The notes below the pieces were generated by a model. The model was not told the DNA's origin. It made no database searches and saw only the letters and a program-made list of their open reading frames with translations. 64,000 bases of DNA from Azospirillum cavernae (GTDB lineage Bacteria > Pseudomonadota > Alphaproteobacteria > Azospirillales > Azospirillaceae), in assembly GCF_003590795.1 (NCBI RefSeq), contig NZ_QYUL01000002.1, forward strand, positions 603,501-667,500. The letters run 5' to 3'. A program made the translations under genes and the position numbers. Positions 55,191 to 63,922 of this stretch are shown here, in pieces (positions within the stretch are counted from its first letter, which is position 1; each line of letters opens with the position of its first letter).

Positions 55191-56660
55191 ATGCCCAGCA
55201 TCGAGCTTCGCGATCCGTCCCTGCTGATTCAATCCGCCTTCGTCGGCGGTGATTGGGTCGCCGCCGCGTCCGGCGCGACCTTGCCCGTCGAGGATCCGGC
55301 GACCGGCGCCGTGATCGGAACCATCCCCGATTGTGGCGCCAGCGAGACGCGCGACGCCATCGCGGCGGCGTCCGCCGCCTTCGGACCCTGGCGCCGCCGC
55401 ACCGCCGCCGACCGCGCCGCCTTTCTGGAGCGCTGGCACGCCCTGGTGCTCGACAACGCCGAGGATCTGGGCCGCATTCTGACCGCCGAGCAGGGCAAGC
55501 CGCTGGAGGAGGCGGTGGGCGAGGTGCGCTATGGCGCGGCCTTCATCAAATGGTTCGCTGAAGAGGCCCGGCGGATCGGCGGCGGCAGCGTCCCCGCCCC
55601 GCAGACCGACCGCCGCATCCTGGTGATGAAGGAGCCGGTCGGCGTGACGGCGGCGGTGACGCCGTGGAACTTCCCCATCGCCATGATAACCCGCAAGGCC
55701 GCGCCCGCGCTGGCCGCCGGTTGCACGATGGTGGTCAAGCCATCGGAACTCACCCCTTATTCGGCGCTGGCGTTGGCGGTTCTGGCCGAACGGGCGGGCC
55801 TGCCCAAGGGCGTCTTGAGCGTCGTCACCGGACGGCCCGACGCCATCGGGGCGGAGCTGACCGGCAACCCGACGGTCGCCAAAATCTCCTTCACCGGATC
55901 GACCCGCGTCGGCGCCCTGCTGATGCGGCAATCCGCCGACACCATCAAGCGCTTGAGCCTGGAGCTGGGCGGCAACGCCCCCTTCATCGTCTTCGACGAC
56001 GCCGATCTCGATCAGGCGGTGGCCGGGGCGATGGCCAGCAAATTCCGCAACGCCGGGCAAACCTGCGTCTGCGCCAACCGCATTCTGGTGCAGGACGGCG
56101 TTCACGACGCCTTCGCCGCCCGGTTGGCTCAGGAGGTGGCGCGGCTGCGCGTCGCCCCCGGCACGGCGCCGGGCGCGACCATCGGCCCGCTCATCAACCA
56201 CGCCGCCGTGACCAAGGTGCGCGAGCATGTCGAGGACGCGCTGGCCCATGGGGCCACGGCGTTGACCCACGGCGCGCACGATCAGGATCCGGGCCGCTTC
56301 GTCGCCCCGCTGGTGCTGACCGGGGCCACCACGGCGATGCGGCTGGCGAACGAGGAAACCTTCGGCCCGGTCGCCCCGCTCTTCCGCTTCCGCCATGAAG
56401 AGGAGGCGTTGGAGATCGCCAACGGCACGCCCTACGGCCTCGCCAGCTACTTCTACACCGAGAATCTGCACCGGGCCTGGCGGGTGGCCGAACGGCTGGA
56501 GTTCGGCATGGTCGGGCTGAACACCGGGTCGGTGTCGATGGAGATGTCCCCCTTCGGCGGCGTCAAGCAATCGGGTCTGGGCCGCGAAGGCGGCCAGATG
56601 GGCATCGAGGAATATCTGGAAACCAAGGCCTTCCATCTCGGCGGCCTGAAGCTGGGCTAA
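55191..56660 (+). CDS. Succinate-semialdehyde dehydrogenase (GabD-like)
   Basis: A 489-aa ALDH. N160 (PWNFP), E258 (SLELGGNAPF) and C292 in GQTCVCANR are the active site, and C294 gives the C-x-C pair known as a redox switch in SSADH. The pattern AKISFTGSTRVG and the C-terminal FGGVKQSGLGREGG with GIEEYLETK are GabD-like. It oxidises succinate semialdehyde or a close semialdehyde (glutarate, malonate), the expected product of the class III aminotransferase three genes on. It is only 11 bp from the GhrA-like gene. Confidence 0.9.
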   Translation: MPSIELRDPSLLIQSAFVGGDWVAAASGATLPVEDPATGAVIGTIPDCGASETRDAIAAASAAFGPWRRRTAADRAAFLERWHALVLDNAEDLGRILTAEQGKPLEEAVGEVRYGAAFIKWFAEEARRIGGGSVPAPQTDRRILVMKEPVGVTAAVTPWNFPIAMITRKAAPALAAGCTMVVKPSELTPYSALALAVLAERAGLPKGVLSVVTGRPDAIGAELTGNPTVAKISFTGSTRVGALLMRQSADTIKRLSLELGGNAPFIVFDDADLDQAVAGAMASKFRNAGQTCVCANRILVQDGVHDAFAARLAQEVARLRVAPGTAPGATIGPLINHAAVTKVREHVEDALAHGATALTHGAHDQDPGRFVAPLVLTGATTAMRLANEETFGPVAPLFRFRHEEEALEIANGTPYGLASYFYTENLHRAWRVAERLEFGMVGLNTGSVSMEMSPFGGVKQSGLGREGGQMGIEEYLETKAFHLGGLKLG

Positions 56661-56696
56661 TCCCAGCCCACCCCCCCATCACGGGAGCGCAACAGC

Positions 56697-57770
56697 ATGG
56701 CGCGGAAAAGCTACCGCATCGCCGTCATTCCCGGCGACGGCATCGGCAAGGAAGTGGTTCCCGAAGGCGTCCGCGTTCTGGAAGCGGCAGCGGCGCGCTT
56801 TGGCTTCACCATTGAACAGCAATGGCATGATTTCGCCTGCTGCGACTATTACGCCCGCCATGGCGCGATGATGCCGGAGGATTGGAAGGAGCGCATCGGC
56901 GCCCCCGACGCCATTTTCTTCGGCGCGGTCGGCTGGCCCGCCACGGTGCCCGATCACGTCTCGCTGTGGGGATCGTTGATCCAGTTCCGCCGGGAATACG
57001 ACCAGTATGTCAATCTGCGCCCGGTGCGGCTGATGCCCGGCGTCCCCTGCCCGCTCGCCGGGCGCGAGCCGGGCAGCATTGATTTCTGGGTGGTGCGCGA
57101 GAACACCGAAGGCGAATACTCCTCCGTCGGCGGCCGCATGTTCCCCGGCACCGAGCGCGAGGTGGTCATTCAAGAAACCGTGATGACCCGCCACGGCGTG
57201 GACCGGATTCTGGCCTACGCCTTCGATCTCGCCCAAAGCCGCCCGAAAAAGCATCTGACCTCGGCCACCAAATCCAACGGCATCGCCATCACCATGCCCT
57301 ATTGGGACGAGCGGGTGGAGGCGATGGCCCGGAAATACCCCGATGTCCGCTGGGACAAGCAGCACATCGACATTCTGACCGCGCAATTCGTCCTGCACCC
57401 CGACCGTTTCGACGTGGTGGTGGGATCGAACCTGTTCGGCGACATCCTGTCCGACCTTGGCCCGGCCTGCGCCGGAACCATCGGCATCGCGCCGTCGGGC
57501 AACATCAACCCAAGCGGCGCCGCGCCCTCGCTGTTCGAGCCGGTGCACGGATCGGCCCCCGACATCGCGGGCAAGGGAATCGCCAACCCGGTCGGGCAAA
57601 TCTGGTCGGCGGCGATGATGCTCGACCATCTGGGCGAGCGCGAGGCCGCCGCCGCGATCCTGTCCGCCATTGAAACCGTGCTGGCCGAACCGGCCTTGCG
57701 CACCGCCGACATCAAAGGGCGCGCCGACACCGTCACCTGCGGCAAGGCCATCGCCGACGCGCTGGGCTGA
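56697..57770 (+). CDS. Tartrate dehydrogenase / D-malate dehydrogenase (decarboxylating)
   Basis: A 357-aa beta-decarboxylating dehydrogenase of the isopropylmalate family. The N-terminal IAVIPGDGIGKEVVPEG, the substrate arginines in LRPVRL, VRENTEGEYSSVGG, the catalytic Lys in TSATKSN and the metal aspartates in GSNLFGDILSDLGP are present. GSIDFWVVRENTEGEY marks the tartrate/D-malate subtype rather than leuB. It acts with NAD on tartrate, D-malate or a 3-substituted malate. It is 36 bp after the SSADH gene and in the same presumed transcript. Confidence 0.9.
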   Translation: MARKSYRIAVIPGDGIGKEVVPEGVRVLEAAAARFGFTIEQQWHDFACCDYYARHGAMMPEDWKERIGAPDAIFFGAVGWPATVPDHVSLWGSLIQFRREYDQYVNLRPVRLMPGVPCPLAGREPGSIDFWVVRENTEGEYSSVGGRMFPGTEREVVIQETVMTRHGVDRILAYAFDLAQSRPKKHLTSATKSNGIAITMPYWDERVEAMARKYPDVRWDKQHIDILTAQFVLHPDRFDVVVGSNLFGDILSDLGPACAGTIGIAPSGNINPSGAAPSLFEPVHGSAPDIAGKGIANPVGQIWSAAMMLDHLGEREAAAAILSAIETVLAEPALRTADIKGRADTVTCGKAIADALG

Positions 57771-57909
57771 CCCCCCGCCGGAATTGCCCGCAGGCTCTGC
57801 CGCGTGGCGGCTCACAACGACATTTCTCACCGATCCACGGCCCAACCCCGGATTTTTGCGCGGCATCGCCGGGGGTATCATGGGTTCACACACGAAAGAT
57901 GGGGACAGC

Positions 57910-59295
57910 ATGCGCCCGAACTCCCTGCTCGAACTTGACCGCGATCACCTGATCCATCCCGTCACCTCCTTTCGTGGCCACGAGGCGCGCGGCGTCACCG
58001 TTTTGGAATCCGGCCAGGGCATGTTTCTGCGCGATTCCGAAGGGCATGAGCTGCTCGACGCCTTCGCCGGGCTGTGGTGCGTCAATGTCGGTTATGGCCA
58101 GAACAGCATCGTCAAGGCCGCCGCCGACCAAATGACCCGCCTGCCCTACGCCACCGGCTATTTCCATTTTGGCAGCGAACCGGCGATCCAACTCGCCGCC
58201 CGTCTGGCCGAACTGGCGCCGCCTGGCCTGAACCGGGTCTATTTCACGCTGGGCGGGTCGGACGCGGTGGATTCCGCCATCCGCTACATCGTCCATTACT
58301 TCAACGCCACCGGACGCCCCGCCAAGAAGAACATCATCGCGCTGGAGCGCGGCTATCACGGCTCCACCATGATGGGGTCGGGCCTGACGGGATTGCCGGC
58401 CTTCCACCGCAATTTCGACGTGCCGCGCCCCTGGCAGCATCACATCCCGTCGCCCTACCCCTACCGCAACCCGCTTGGCGGCGATCCGGCGGCGGTCATC
58501 GCCCAGTCGGTGGCGCAGTTGAAGGCCAAGGTCGCGGAACTCGGGGCCGACAGCGTCGCCGCCTTTTTCTGCGAGCCGGTGCAGGGATCGGGCGGGGTGA
58601 TCGTGCCGCCGCCGGGCTGGCTGACCGCCGTGCGCGACGCCTGCGCCGAACTGGACATCCTGTTCGTCGCCGACGAGGTCATCACCGGCTTTGGCCGCAC
58701 CGGCCCGCTGTTCGCCTGCGAAACGGAATCGGTGGTCCCCGACCTGATGACGGTGGCCAAGGGCCTGACCTCCGGCTATGCGCCGATGGGGGCGGTGCTG
58801 ATGTCCGAACGGATCTACGCCGGAATCGCCGACGGCGCCACGCCCGATCTGCCCATCGGCCATGGCTTCACCTATTCCGCCCACCCGGTCAGCGCGGCGG
58901 TCGGGCTGGAGGTGCTGCGGCTCTACACCGAAGGCGGGATCCTCGCCAACGGGCAGGCGGTGGCCCCGCGCTTCAAGGCCGGGCTGGAGGCGTTGACCGA
59001 TCACCCGCTGGTCGGCGACGCCCGCAGCGCCGGTTTGCTGGGCGCGCTGGAACTGGTGGCCGACAAGACGACCAAGGCCCGTTTCGCCCCCGATCTGCGT
59101 CTGGCCGACCGGCTGGCCGCGCGCGGCTACGCCAACGGGATCATCTTCCGCGCCTTTGGCGACGGCGTGATCGGACTGGCCCCGGCCCTCTGTTGCAACC
59201 ATGAGGAAATGGACCTTCTGCTGGCCCGTCTGGCCCTGACGCTCGATCAAGTCCTGGATGAACCGGAGGTGCGCCGGTCGCTGGCGAAGGCGTAG
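57910..59295 (+). CDS. Class III (omega) aminotransferase
   Basis: A 461-aa PLP enzyme. K284 in TVAKGLTSGYAPMGA is the PLP lysine. Asp in VADEVITGFGRTG and the aromatic stretch YHGSTMMG are typical, and FFCEPVQGSGGVIVPP supports the omega-amino acid:pyruvate group. The ATG at 57910 (MRPNSLLELDRDH) has GGGGAC upstream; an in-frame ATG at 57880 with GGGGG is an alternative adding 10 aa. It likely moves the amino group of a beta- or gamma-amino acid or diamine to pyruvate, giving the semialdehyde for the GabD-like enzyme. Confidence 0.9.
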   Translation: MRPNSLLELDRDHLIHPVTSFRGHEARGVTVLESGQGMFLRDSEGHELLDAFAGLWCVNVGYGQNSIVKAAADQMTRLPYATGYFHFGSEPAIQLAARLAELAPPGLNRVYFTLGGSDAVDSAIRYIVHYFNATGRPAKKNIIALERGYHGSTMMGSGLTGLPAFHRNFDVPRPWQHHIPSPYPYRNPLGGDPAAVIAQSVAQLKAKVAELGADSVAAFFCEPVQGSGGVIVPPPGWLTAVRDACAELDILFVADEVITGFGRTGPLFACETESVVPDLMTVAKGLTSGYAPMGAVLMSERIYAGIADGATPDLPIGHGFTYSAHPVSAAVGLEVLRLYTEGGILANGQAVAPRFKAGLEALTDHPLVGDARSAGLLGALELVADKTTKARFAPDLRLADRLAARGYANGIIFRAFGDGVIGLAPALCCNHEEMDLLLARLALTLDQVLDEPEVRRSLAKA

Positions 59296-59412
59296 GCTGG
59301 GGGCGGCATTGATTGCGCCCCCGCCGCCGGGGCGACATGATGCCGCATTGGCGAAAGACCCCTTTTCCTTCCGCCCCCTTCACCGACGCGACGATCAGGA
59401 CAGGCAAGCCCG

Positions 59413-59913
59413 ATGAACATGCCCTTCAAGCTCGACCGCATCGACCTGAAGATTTTGGGACAGCTCCAGAAGAACGGACGCGTGACCAACGTCGATCTGG
59501 CGGACGCGGTCGGGTTGTCGCCCAGCCCCTGCCTGATGCGGGTGAAGCGGCTGGAAAAGGCCGGTTACATCACCGGCTACGGCGCGCAGATCCAGCTTCA
59601 GAAGCTGGGCAACACGCTGATGGTGTTCACCGAGGTGACGTTGTCCGATCACCGGCGCGACGATTTTTCCCGCTTCGAGGCCGCCATTCGCGGCGTTGAT
59701 GAGATCATCGAATGCCATCTGGTCAGCGGCGGCTATGATTATCTGCTGAAGTTCATCACCCAAGGGGTGAACCACTATCAGGAAATCATCGAAGAGCTGT
59801 TGGAGCGCAACATCGGCATCGAGAAGTATTTTAGCTACATCGTCATCAAGTCGCCCTTCATCAAGAATTACTACCCCATCGAAAGCCTGTTCGGACGCCA
59901 AAAGGACGAATGA
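59413..59913 (+). CDS. Lrp/AsnC-family transcriptional regulator
   Basis: A 166-aa regulator. The N-terminal winged HTH is LDRIDLKILGQLQKNGRVTN then LADAVGLSPSPCLMRVKRLE. The C-terminal RAM domain carries VMVF-type strands and ECHLVSGGYDYLLKF, the ligand-sensing region. It is the only dedicated regulator inside the 41-64 kb island and lies between its two plus-strand halves. It probably controls these genes in response to an amino acid; the AT-rich dyad near 50.9 kb is a candidate target. Confidence 0.9.
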   Translation: MNMPFKLDRIDLKILGQLQKNGRVTNVDLADAVGLSPSPCLMRVKRLEKAGYITGYGAQIQLQKLGNTLMVFTEVTLSDHRRDDFSRFEAAIRGVDEIIECHLVSGGYDYLLKFITQGVNHYQEIIEELLERNIGIEKYFSYIVIKSPFIKNYYPIESLFGRQKDE

Positions 59914-59953
59914 GGCGCCCGCGCAGGGTTGGTTCCCCATCAGGAGGACACCC

Positions 59954-60316
59954 ATGCATCGAGACCCCGACGGGTCGGACAGGGTTGGGCCAGACGCCGG
60001 TCCGCCCCGACACCCCCGCTTTGTCCGGTTGGACGAGACCGGACGCACGCCCGTGCGCTTCACCATCGACGGACGCGCAGCCACCGCCCTGGAAGGCGAC
60101 ACGCTGCTGGTGGCGCTGCTGTCCAACGGCGCGGCTCTGCGTCGGTCGGAGTTTGGCGACGGCGTCCGCGCGGGCTTCTGCCTGATGGGCGCCTGCCAGG
60201 ATTGCTGGGTGTGGACCAGCGACGGCGGGCGTTTGCGCGCCTGCTCCACCAGCGTCGCCGATGGCCTGTCCATCGCGACCGAACAGCCGGAGGCGTCGTG
60301 GCCGGTTCTCGCGTGA
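59954..60316 (+). CDS. Small [2Fe-2S] subunit of an opine-oxidase/HcnA-like dehydrogenase
   Basis: A 120-aa protein. C76, C81, C84 and C97 follow the plant-ferredoxin pattern (C-x4-C-x2-C-x12-C), in GFCLMGACQDC and RACS. It corresponds to HcnA, or the small subunit of opine oxidase and D-hydroxyproline dehydrogenase complexes. A strong AGGAGG precedes the ATG. The first 20 residues are low-complexity, so a later start is possible. It overlaps the next gene by 19 bp, so the two are translated together. Confidence 0.88.
   Translation: MHRDPDGSDRVGPDAGPPRHPRFVRLDETGRTPVRFTIDGRAATALEGDTLLVALLSNGAALRRSEFGDGVRAGFCLMGACQDCWVWTSDGGRLRACSTSVADGLSIATEQPEASWPVLA
60289..60293 (+). promoter_or_regulatory. 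Ribosome binding site fixing a GTG start
   Basis: GGAGG lies 4 nt before the GTG at 60298, inside the end of the [2Fe-2S] gene. It supports this start over longer frames in the same phase that would read through upstream coding sequence. Confidence 0.7.
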
Positions 60317-61704
60317 TCGTGGTCGGTGCCGGCCCCGCTGGGGTCCGCGCCGCCGAAATTCTGGCCGAGGCCGGGCTTGCTCCCATCGTCATCAATGAGG
60401 GATCGCGCGATGGCGGCCAGATTTACCGCCGTCAGCCCGACAATTTTTCCCGCCCGCCGTCCAAGCTTTATGGGACCGAGGCGGCCAAGGCGACGGCGCT
60501 GCACGCCGCGTTCGACGGTTTGCGCCGCCGGGTTGATTACCGCCCCGACACGCTGGCCTGGAACGTGACGCCGGGTGTCCTGCACACCGTCCACCATGGC
60601 CAGACGCAGGATATTCCCTTTGACGCGCTGATCGTCTGTTCGGGGGCGACCGACCGGCTGATGCCGGTCAAGGGCTGGAACCTGTCGGGAACCTACAGCC
60701 TGGGCGCCGCGCAGATCGCGCTGAAGGCGCAAGCGGTGTCGATCGGTCGGCGGGTCGCTTTCCTTGGGACCGGGCCGCTGCTTTACCTCGTCGCCTCGCA
60801 ATATCAGGCGGCGGGGGCCGAGGTGGCCGGGGTGTTCGACACCTCGCCCTTCGCCTTGCGCGTCAAGGCGCTGCCCAAGCTGCTGGCGCGCCCGGCGGTG
60901 CTGGCCAAGGGGTTGGCGCTGGTCGCCAAACTGAAGCGGGCTGGCATTCCCGTGGAAACCGGCGTCACCCCGGTGGAGATCGCCGGGACGCCCGACGCCG
61001 GGGTGTCCGGGCTGGTTCTGCGCGACCGCGCCGGACGGGTGCGGGAGATCGCCTGCGACGCGGTGGCGTTGGGCTACCACCTGCGCCCGGAAACCCAACT
61101 GGCCGATCTGGCGCGCTGCGACTTCGCCTTTGACGCCGAAAGCCGTCAATGGCTTCCGACAATCGACGCCGACGGACGGTCGAGCGTTCCCGGAGTCTAT
61201 CTGGCGGGCGACGGCGCGCGCATCCTGGGGGCCGACGGGGCCGAAGCCGCCGGAGCCTTGGCGGCGTTGGCCGCGCTGCGCGATCTGGGCCATGACGTCG
61301 CCGACGGGCGGATCGACGCGCTGCGCCGTGATTGCGCCCGCATGGACCGCTTCCGTCGTGGCTTGGTCGAGGCTTTCCCCTGGCCCGCCGCCAACGCCGC
61401 CGCGCTTCCCGACGAGACCGTCGTCTGCCGTTGCGAGGCGATCACCGCCGGGGAACTGCGCCGCGTCGCCCGCGCGATGGGCGCGACGGAGGCCAACCGC
61501 GCCAAGGCCTTCAGCCGCGTCGGCATGGGCCGCTGCCAGGGCCGCTATTGCGGGCAGGCCGGGGCCGAAATCATCGCCGCCGCCATCGACACCCCGGTGG
61601 AAAGCGTCGGGCGGCTGCGCGGTCAAGCTCCGGTCAAGCCCTTTTCGCTCTCCGCCACCCCCTTGGCCGATCAAAAGGGAACTGAACAGGGAACCCCGGC
61701 ATGA
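60298..61704 (+). CDS. FAD/NAD-binding subunit of an opine-oxidase/HcnB-like dehydrogenase
   Basis: A 468-aa flavoprotein starting VIVVGAGPAGVRAAEILAEAG. A second dinucleotide motif, VAFLGTGPLLYLVASQ, and the GVYLAGDGARILGADGAE motif follow. The C-terminus carries a BFD-like [2Fe-2S] domain with C377, C379, C413 and C418 (VCRCEAI and RCQGRYCG). This is the layout of OoxA, HcnB and D-hydroxyproline dehydrogenase subunits. It should shuttle electrons from the catalytic FAD subunit next door. The GTG start overlaps the preceding gene, and its stop overlaps the next ATG. Confidence 0.9.
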   Translation: MAGSRVIVVGAGPAGVRAAEILAEAGLAPIVINEGSRDGGQIYRRQPDNFSRPPSKLYGTEAAKATALHAAFDGLRRRVDYRPDTLAWNVTPGVLHTVHHGQTQDIPFDALIVCSGATDRLMPVKGWNLSGTYSLGAAQIALKAQAVSIGRRVAFLGTGPLLYLVASQYQAAGAEVAGVFDTSPFALRVKALPKLLARPAVLAKGLALVAKLKRAGIPVETGVTPVEIAGTPDAGVSGLVLRDRAGRVREIACDAVALGYHLRPETQLADLARCDFAFDAESRQWLPTIDADGRSSVPGVYLAGDGARILGADGAEAAGALAALAALRDLGHDVADGRIDALRRDCARMDRFRRGLVEAFPWPAANAAALPDETVVCRCEAITAGELRRVARAMGATEANRAKAFSRVGMGRCQGRYCGQAGAEIIAAAIDTPVESVGRLRGQAPVKPFSLSATPLADQKGTEQGTPA

Positions 61705-62846
61705 ACCCGATCAAGACACCGACGGCCCAAGCCGACGTCATCGTCGTTGGCGGCGGGATCATGGGCGCCGCCTCCGCCTTCTTTTTGCGCCAACGCGGGC
61801 GTTCCGTCATTTTGCTGGAACGCGGGCTGGTCGGCCAGCAGGCCAGCGGCGTCAATTTCGGCAACGTCCGCCGTCAGGGCCGCTTCCTGCCGCAATTGCC
61901 GCTCGCCAACCGTTCCCGCGCCATCTGGGGCCGCTTGAACGAGCTGTTGGGCGAGGACGCCGAATTCCTGCCGACCGGCCACATCCGCATTTGCTACCGC
62001 GACGAACAGGTTGGCGTGTTGGAGCAATACGCCAAGGACGCGCGGACCTATGGCCTGGATCTGGAGATGATCGGGCGCAACGCCCTGCGCGAACGCTTCC
62101 CCTTCATCGGGCCGGAGGCGTTGGCCGGTTCCTATTCGCCGACCGACGGCCACGCCAACCCGCGTCTGGCCGCCCCCGCCTTTGGCCGCGCGGCGGCGCG
62201 CAACGGGGCGCAGGTGTTTGAAAACACCGAAATCGCCGTCGTTGAAAAGACGGGCGAGGATTTCCTGGTCTCCGCGACCGACGGACGGCAATTCCGCGCG
62301 CCCGCCCTGCTGATCGCCGCTGGCGCTTGGGGAACGCATCTGTCCAGCCAGTTTGGCGAGCCGGTGCCGCAGAGCGTTCACGGCCCGCAAATGGGCGTGA
62401 CGGAGCCGCTGCCCTACCGGATCCAACCTGTGCTGGGCGTCTCCACCACCGTCACCGAAGAGGTGGTCTATCTACGCCAGATCCCGCGCGGCAACGTGAT
62501 CTTCGGCGGTGGCAACCGGGGGCCGGCCTATCCCGACCTTCGCCGCTCCTATGTGCTGCCGACCAACACGATGAATCAGTTGCCGCAGTTGAAGCGGCTG
62601 GTTCCGGCGCTCGCCAACGTCAACATCATCCGGGTGTGGAGCGGGATCGAAGCCTATCTGCCCGACGACCGTCCGGTGATGGGGCCAAGCAGCCGGGTTC
62701 CTGGACTCTATTACGCCTTCGGCTTCTGCGGCCACGGCTTCCAGCTTGGGCCGGGGGTCGGCGACGTCATGGCCGAACTGATCGACGCCGGCGCCACCTC
62801 GACGCCGCTGGATCCCTTTTCCATCGCGCGCTTCCTGCAAGGCTGA
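61701..62846 (+). CDS. Catalytic FAD oxidoreductase, opine-oxidase/HcnC-like (DAO family)
   Basis: A 381-aa DAO-family enzyme. VIVVGGGIMGAASAFFL (14-30) binds FAD. SGVNFGNVRRQGR differs from the usual SxRSGG block. GFCGHGFQLGPGVGD closes the fold. It corresponds to OoxB, HcnC or the D-hydroxyproline dehydrogenase catalytic chain, which cleave or oxidise secondary amines such as opines, glycine or hydroxyproline. The ATGA overlap with the preceding gene and the adjacent [2Fe-2S] protein imply a three-part complex. Confidence 0.9.
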   Translation: MNPIKTPTAQADVIVVGGGIMGAASAFFLRQRGRSVILLERGLVGQQASGVNFGNVRRQGRFLPQLPLANRSRAIWGRLNELLGEDAEFLPTGHIRICYRDEQVGVLEQYAKDARTYGLDLEMIGRNALRERFPFIGPEALAGSYSPTDGHANPRLAAPAFGRAAARNGAQVFENTEIAVVEKTGEDFLVSATDGRQFRAPALLIAAGAWGTHLSSQFGEPVPQSVHGPQMGVTEPLPYRIQPVLGVSTTVTEEVVYLRQIPRGNVIFGGGNRGPAYPDLRRSYVLPTNTMNQLPQLKRLVPALANVNIIRVWSGIEAYLPDDRPVMGPSSRVPGLYYAFGFCGHGFQLGPGVGDVMAELIDAGATSTPLDPFSIARFLQG

Positions 62847-62884
62847 CGCGCCAGCCGCCCCGCATCCATCACTGGAGTCTCTCC

Positions 62885-63922
62885 ATGTCCGCCACCCTTC
62901 AGGCCGGTCACGCCGTGACCGCCAACGACCACGCGCGCCATTTTCACGACGAAAATTTTGTCTTTGACGGCCTGTCCATCGCGTATGTGCTGCGCGAACC
63001 CTACACCGAGCGCTGCCTGTCCGGCGGCGTCAACGGAACCAACGTGACCGTGGCGTTGGAGGAAAGCTGGGACAAAGTGCTGCGCACCATAGACGGCCAT
63101 CTGAACGCCATTGAAAAGAACCCGCTGCTGACGCTCTGCACGACGGCGGACGAATTGCTCGCCGCCAAGGGCAAGGGCAAGCTGGGCGTGGTGTTCGGCA
63201 CCCAGGGCGCCAGCATGCTGGAGGATCAATTGTGGCGGCTGGAGTTCCTGGTGCGGCTGGGCGTCCGCTTTTTCGGGCTGGCCTACACCACGGCCAACGG
63301 CTTTGGCGACGGCTGCGGCGAAAAGCGCGACGCCGGATTGACCTATCTGGGCGAGGAATTGATCGAGCTGGCGAACGGTCTGCCAATCATGCTCGACCTC
63401 TCCCATTGCGGCCATCGCACGCGGGCGGAGGCGACGGCGCTGTCGCGCGCGCCGGTCTGCACCCATTCCAACGCCGACGGCCTGCGCCGCAACGGCCGCA
63501 ACACCGAAGACGCCACCGTGCTGGCGATGGCCGCCAAAGGCGGCATGATGGGCGCCTGCGGCCTGCCGCAATCGCTGGCCGATGGAACGCCTACGCTGAA
63601 CGACTTCCTCGACCACATCGACTATCTGGTCAAGCTCAGCGGCGTCGACCATGTCGGCATCGGCGTTGATTACGTTGAAGCCTATCAGGACCAAGCGACG
63701 GTGGTCGCCCCGCCCAGCGTGGTGACGTGGCGCACCCGCCGCCCCGACATCTTCGGGCCGCTGTCCTCCTTCGGGCGGCAGAGCTACCCGACCGGCATCG
63801 ATTCCGTCGCCAAGCTGGCCAACCTGACCCAGGGTCTGTTTGATCGCGGTTATTCGGAAACCGACGCCGCCGCCATCCTCGGCGGCAACTGGCTGCGCGC
63901 CATCCGTCGCTTCTGCGGCTGA
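62885..63922 (+). CDS. M19 dipeptidase-like protein with a degenerate metal site
   Basis: A 345-aa member of the membrane (renal) dipeptidase family, though no signal peptide is visible. Zn2-site histidines remain (H174 in DLSHCGH, H194 in THSNA), as does D262 (GIGVDY). The Zn1 motif DGHND reads D28-G-L-S-I, losing both ligands, and the bridging Glu is Q108 (GTQGAS, normally GxEG). Ordinary binuclear dipeptidase chemistry is thus unlikely. Similar divergent members, such as PvdM of pyoverdine producers, have other roles. It follows the three-subunit oxidase by 38 bp and is probably part of the same pathway. Confidence 0.85.
   Translation: MSATLQAGHAVTANDHARHFHDENFVFDGLSIAYVLREPYTERCLSGGVNGTNVTVALEESWDKVLRTIDGHLNAIEKNPLLTLCTTADELLAAKGKGKLGVVFGTQGASMLEDQLWRLEFLVRLGVRFFGLAYTTANGFGDGCGEKRDAGLTYLGEELIELANGLPIMLDLSHCGHRTRAEATALSRAPVCTHSNADGLRRNGRNTEDATVLAMAAKGGMMGACGLPQSLADGTPTLNDFLDHIDYLVKLSGVDHVGIGVDYVEAYQDQATVVAPPSVVTWRTRRPDIFGPLSSFGRQSYPTGIDSVAKLANLTQGLFDRGYSETDAAAILGGNWLRAIRRFCG

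Noticed and set aside
51177..59295. An ectoine degradation (doe) cluster
   Set aside because: M20 hydrolase, class III aminotransferase, aldehyde dehydrogenase and Lrp regulator fit, but the ectoine hydrolase (M24-type DoeA) and ectoine transporter types are absent.
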